Shown here: positions 59,731 to 64,000 of the stretch, in pieces
Layout of the letters: every line of letters begins with the position of its first letter
Numbering within the stretch: position 1 is the first letter of the stretch
NCBI RefSeq assembly: GCF_001577835.2
Contig: NC_029532.1
Location: 1,550,001-1,614,000, forward strand
Length of the DNA: 64,000 nucleotides
Direction: 5' to 3'
DNA from: Coturnix japonica
Taxonomy: Eukaryota > Chordata > Aves > Galliformes > Phasianidae
The notes under the pieces: generated by a model
Databases searched by the model: none
Told to the model about the DNA's origin: nothing
Seen by the model: only the letters and a program-made list of their open reading frames with translations
Translations under genes and position numbers: made by a program

Positions 59731-60158
59731 CTACAGTAAAAAGGCACCGAAGAAGGTTTTGTGTTCCTTAGTGTAATCCACCAGCTTGATGTCACTAACG
59801 TTGACCATTAGCTTGTCTCCTATCTCTAAGGAAACCACAGCTCCCAGATAAATGGGCTGGAACCAGTTGTTCCTTTCTTCGCTGAGGGTCTTGGTGCTGG
59901 TCAGCAGCTGGGTGGGCTCGGGGTAGCTGTCAGTGACTTTAGTGATGATTGCAGTGACAGAACTGGTTTTACTTGAAGTATCACTGGGCCCTCGGAAAGT
60001 GACCTGAGCATAGACATAGTAATCCCCAGACACAGGTATCACCAGTGCGTTGCTGGAATAACTCAGGTTGTTCTTGGTAAAGGCCAAGCCTCGCTTGTCT
60101 TCCCACTGCAGGATGGGTAGATGTCGTCCCACGGTGCTGGAAGGGTCTTGTTTCTTCA
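59731..60158 (-). CDS. TNFSF15: TNF superfamily member 15 (TL1A), last coding exon
   Basis: TL1A is a type II membrane cytokine that trimerises through its TNF-homology domain and signals through DR3 (TNFRSF25) to T cells and innate lymphocytes; a decoy receptor (DcR3) exists in human. The exon encodes 141 residues plus part of a split codon, almost the whole TNF domain: LQWEDKRGLAFTKNNLSY (first strands), SGDYYVYAQVTFRG, ITKVTDSYPEPTQLL (identical to human through QLL), NNWFQPIYLGAVVSLEIGDK, and the C-terminal DYTKEHKTFFGAFLL, one residue from human. The acceptor on the minus strand is CTGTCCTGCAG|TG, so the open frame beyond 60158 is intron. The exon contains no cysteine at all, although human TL1A has a disulfide in this domain, and the loop after TFRG is about nine residues shorter. 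Exons for the cytoplasmic tail, membrane segment and stalk were not found in the window. Confidence 0.95.
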
Positions 60159-63100
60159 CTGCAGGACAGAGAGAGGGAAATGTGTTAGTTTGTTCCAGCT
60201 GGAGAAATACAGAATCTTTTCTCCATGGGGCAATCAAAACTGTGGGAGAGAAATCCTCTTCCTTTATAGCCAGTCAGCTGCAGGCCAACTGTTGAGAGCT
60301 ACTTTGGGAGGCTGCCCATAGGATCTGATCCAGATCTGAGCAACCAAAAAGCCAAAACCAAAGTTGGAGAACCTCCATTGGAGCATGCTGCCCACAGGGC
60401 TTGGTTACAGCCCTTGGTGTCCTAGGTGACAGGGCATCCCAAATGATGGGACTGTCCTTCCCAAAGGCTCTCACTGCAGGGTAGGACATGTAGCTTTAGC
60501 CTATGAAGGTTTGGAGCGCTCTCACCCACCTGCAAAGCATCAACTGTTCTTAAATGAAAGCAGTGCTGGGCCAGTTGTACAGCTGTCTACATGCCTGCAT
60601 CTAATGGCTCAGAATAGCAGTCAGAGACATGAGAGCAATGTCTCCATGAGTAGTGATGCCACAGTATCTGTGTTTGTGCCACAGTGGTGCTAACTGAGGA
60701 CAACAGGCTCTTTTTGATTGCAGAAGCCTCACAACGATCATTGTGGTCTATTACTAAGAGCCTTGAATTCTTCCTGCCAGCTTGCTTCTGGAGGTTGGAG
60801 ATGAGGTTTGTCAGCCACCACATTGAGGTTTGCTGGCTGGGTGCTGCACTGAGATCTTCTGCTATACAACTCCCTTTCCTTTACCACCGTCCTTCAGTTT
60901 CACCATAGAGCTAGAAAACCCCACTGTGCTTTAAAACACATGCTAACAAAGGGACATGCTGCAATAAAACCCATTTTTAACTCTGTTTTGAAAACGTTTG
61001 GGACAGAACACTAAGCTTGGTGTTATCTTCAGCTTTACTTCAGACAGAACAACTAACAAACAGAAACGCTCTTGTGGTTAACCAATGACAAACAGAGCTC
61101 CAATCCATCCCCAGCACGGTCTGGTCTAAGCAGAGGATCTAAGCTCAGGATGCAGGGGGAAGAACCAGGGAGCAGCTTTCATGAGCTTAAGTTAATGCTT
61201 AAGGTCAATTATGATTCAGCATTTGGGGATAGGGTGCGTGTGCACAGGCAGGGAAGCAAACTGAAGGCGGATGGGCTTAGAAATACTCTTGGCAATGTCT
61301 ATTAGGTTTATCCTGGGGGAAATGAGATTCAGGAAAACAAATACCCTCAGCCCTCTGTGACATCCTTTTTTTCCCCTGTTTTCTGCCAATAGATAACCCG
61401 TACGAAAACAAGCTGCTGTTAGGAGTGCAATTTCTTGCATATTCTCTGAGTAGCACAACAAAATAATGGCTTTTTTCCCAGCCTGACTGTCAGTGCTCGG
61501 AAAAATTAAATCCCTCTATCCTTTCCCAGAAGGCAAAGCATGTGGAGCATTTCTTTGCTGGAAGAGGATAGACGGGGAGTGTGATAGCAAGCCAAGCTAA
61601 AATACAGAAGTATTATAAAGCAGGTGAGGCTTAGAGGAAAGGGAGCTTGGCTTGATATAGAAAGAGAGGAGCAAAAGAAAGCAAAATGGTCTGTGTCCTC
61701 GTCTGCCTTGGGGCCTGGCAAACACTAATGAAGCACTGGGGTCATTGTGGTTAAGTAAGGCCTCTCTGAGATAGGGTGGTGGCAGAGGAAATCTGGTCTG
61801 AGATGGGGAAGAGCAGAAAAGATGAGAAAATTACAAGTTTTGGACTCTTTTCCATCTTGGGTAGTTTGGGAAAAAATGGAGGAGAAGTTTCATGAGAAAT
61901 ATGTTTGTTTTACGTATCCAATGATGCATTGAAGGTGTCAGTGACACTCAATTCTTCAGTGTTTTTAATAACTATGAAGCATCTCATATCAAGTACATCA
62001 TTTCATAACTCCTGAAATGAGGCAGTTCTAATCTTGATGGCTCTACCATTCCTTTTAGGTTAAAACTCACTATATTGACACTCTCCATTTTCAAGCTGGT
62101 CAAATTTTCCCATGATTTAGAGATATATCAGGAAAGAAGCGTGTTGAAGTGCATTGGAATATTGTACGGCTCCTTTTCTAGCACAGCCAGACTTGTCACT
62201 CGTTTATTTCTTAAATACATGGAGCTGCACTTCCTGCAAATACACATCTTATGCTAATCCTTCAAGTAAATAAAATCTGCTTTCACTATGGGATTTACTG
62301 CTGCAGTTCCTCCAAGTTTCCCTTTCACTTTTGTTTTCTATTCTTCTTTTTTTCTTTTTCTTTTTTTTGGCATCTCTTAGACATAAAATTTCTTCTCTTT
62401 TCCTAAAATCCCTTCTGGTTTAGTCACTTGCTGGGGATTCCCTGTCACTTGGTTGCGTTGGTGGCATGCTGGTGAACTTGTGGGGTTTCTACAGTTCATA
62501 GCCCTCACTGGTGACACTGAAACACACCAGGAGATGAGGGTCTTTGTCTCCTGCATAGCTCAGGTCTTGTGCTGCATGAGTTGCAAAGCACAGAGCCTGC
62601 AGGGTCTGTGTTGTTCAAGACATGTAATAACTGACCTTAAAATGACCAACAGCCAAGTGGAGCCAGGAAGTTATTTTCTATCCAGACTCATTGAGGTGTT
62701 CAATAGCATCGCAGCACAATGAGTGCTGGACAGGCTCTGGGTGGGTGCCTGTAACATGCTTCATCCAGCCATGCCATGCCATCCCATACAGGCACTGGTT
62801 TGCCTCCTGACCTGAAGCCCCATGAGGGCTGTGGGGATGGTGATGGTCAGCACCAACTCTAAACTAATACATGGGACACAGTGAGGGTGGGGAAAAGCCC
62901 CAGCTGGGGTTCACACTGAGTGTTCTTCACCAGCAGACAGGGAGAGGAGGTCTTGGTGTCAGTATGGGTGAGTCCAAGCTGCTCTGTGTATTTTCCAGAG
63001 GCCAAGAACAGGTGAAGAAACTTTCATAAAGGAACAGAGATCCAAACATTGAGTCATCCCACTACTGCTAATTCAGTGGTGCATTCCCACATGAAGCACT

Positions 63101-64000
63101 CCGGTTAGTTCTCATTCCTCTCATTCTGCTCTTACATTTAAAACATATGTTCCTAAACCCAGAAGGGGGGCAGCTGGAGCTCCAGAGAAGGATCTGCCAC
63201 AAGGAAGGGCACCTAGTCTGCTATCTAGATAGTGAACCAGGCACCTGAAGTGGGGGAATATACAAAAGATCTGAAGAATAATGATTCCCTTTTTCACTTT
63301 CTCTGCACAAGTTGTGGTTTTGGAGAAATAAGACCAGAAGGACAGGCAGGAAATTATTATATAACAAGTTTAGAACAACGCCAAAGGCTTCTGCACTGGG
63401 CTCAGGAAATCATTGCTGCAGGGTGCAGAAAAAGCAAAAGAGAAGTGCTGGAACCCAGCATAAAAGCTTAAAGTTATTGGAAGCCTGGTTTCCTGGTGGC
63501 TCAGTGGCACAGCAGCCTGGTTGCAGCCTTCAGCTCAGGCTCCTGACACTGTTATGCACAGAAAAGGAGTGAGAAAATTCCCTTTGCTTTTTCCTTCTCT
63601 TAAATAATATTGATGGGGTTGAGGCAGGAGACAGACCCCATCCCAGTGCACTGCTCAGGAGTGATGGTGGAGGAGTTGCAAACAGAGACCTGATGAAATT
63701 TGAAGCAAATTGTTGGGTGCTTCCCTGTGACAGCTGGACTTTTGTGCAACCCGGGGAAGTTCCCATCAGCAAAGCAACGCTTTGGCTGCAATTGTGAGTC
63801 AGCTGCACTGAGAGAGCCTGCTGGTCTTGGTCATGTGGAGATGTGGGAAACAAATGGACCTATATTAGCAGCCGAAGTCCTTCTGCAGACCTGAGGGAAT
63901 GACATGGAGCTGTCAGGGGAAGGTCAGGAGGGGTTGGGGAATGGCTGTGCCACAAAGGGCAGCGGGCACAGCCCTGGAGCTCAGGGAGCTCTGGAACACT
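60159..64000 (-). other. TNFSF15: TNFSF15 last intron and possibly further upstream sequence
   Basis: This stretch precedes the last exon on the minus strand. I searched for the short exon that in human encodes DKPRAHLT and for a membrane-segment exon and found no match by eye; they may be diverged or beyond the right edge. No CR1 copy is recognised. A T/C-rich tract lies at about 62325-62372. Confidence 0.5.

Noticed and set aside
60159-60237. Open frame continuing upstream of the TNFSF15 last exon
   Set aside because: A good acceptor (TGTCCTGCAG) lies at its junction with the TNF-domain sequence and the translation beyond it does not match TNFSF15, so it is intron.
60770-60825. Minus-strand DKP-containing stretch considered as the missing TNFSF15 stalk exon
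   Set aside because: Only three residues coincide with human DKPRAHLT, and the following residues and splice signals do not fit.
62325-62372. T/C-rich tract considered as a polypyrimidine tract before a TNFSF15 exon
   Set aside because: It lies on the plus strand while TNFSF15 is on the minus strand, and no coding sequence follows.
1-64000. Endogenous retroviruses, Polinton-like elements, CRISPR arrays, tRNA or rRNA genes
   Set aside because: No gag, polymerase or envelope-like frames, no paired LTRs, no regularly spaced identical repeats and no cloverleaf or rRNA core were recognised by eye.

Overview
The window is a piece of a bird nuclear chromosome, most likely galliform (chicken or a relative). 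Two things point there. About twenty copies of CR1, the main LINE of birds, are scattered through it, most cut down to their 3' ends with the typical ATTCTATGATTCTATGA-like tail. The gene order WHRN - ATP6V1G1 - TMEM268 - TNFSF15 is the one known from human 9q32, whose bird counterpart I recall (not checked here) as chromosome 17. The genes have introns with GT/AG borders. I see no bacterial, organellar or retroviral coding sequence.

Layout: (1) 1-6962 is intron 1 of whirlin (WHRN, minus strand); its first coding exon is 6963-7541, inside a CpG-rich promoter region that runs to about 7700. (2) 7.7-17.5 kb is gene-free. (3) A short minisatellite (17.54-17.77 kb) precedes the promoter of ATP6V1G1, a complete 3-exon gene on the plus strand (coding 18048-19772). 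(4) 20.3-25 kb is intergenic with two CR1 pieces; one carries the only N of the window, between two identical 31-base copies, which looks like an assembly join. (5) TMEM268 lies on the plus strand with eight coding exons (26642-31592), followed almost at once by AATAAA. (6) 31.6-58.7 kb is a 27-kb stretch in which I find no gene, only CR1 pieces and simple repeats. (7) The last coding exon of TNFSF15 (TL1A, minus strand) is 59731-60158; its upstream exons were not found and probably lie beyond the right edge.

The four genes do not form a functional pathway. Whirlin is a PDZ scaffold of hair cells and photoreceptors, ATP6V1G1 is a stalk subunit of the proton-pumping V-ATPase, TMEM268 is a poorly understood two-pass membrane protein, and TNFSF15 is a TNF-family cytokine. 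They are neighbours through ancient synteny. WHRN and ATP6V1G1 are divergent but 10.5 kb apart, ATP6V1G1 and TMEM268 are in tandem, and TMEM268 and TNFSF15 converge.

The points most worth a second look are: loss of both cysteines that form the TL1A disulfide, together with a shortened loop; four sense-oriented CR1 tails in TMEM268 introns, three of them within 20 bases of a splice site; a longer TMEM268 C-terminus with a nearly absent 3' UTR; a near-consensus HNF1 site downstream of the TNFSF15 stop; and several repeat-free, homeobox-motif-rich stretches that look like conserved non-coding elements. I found no convincing wholly new system.
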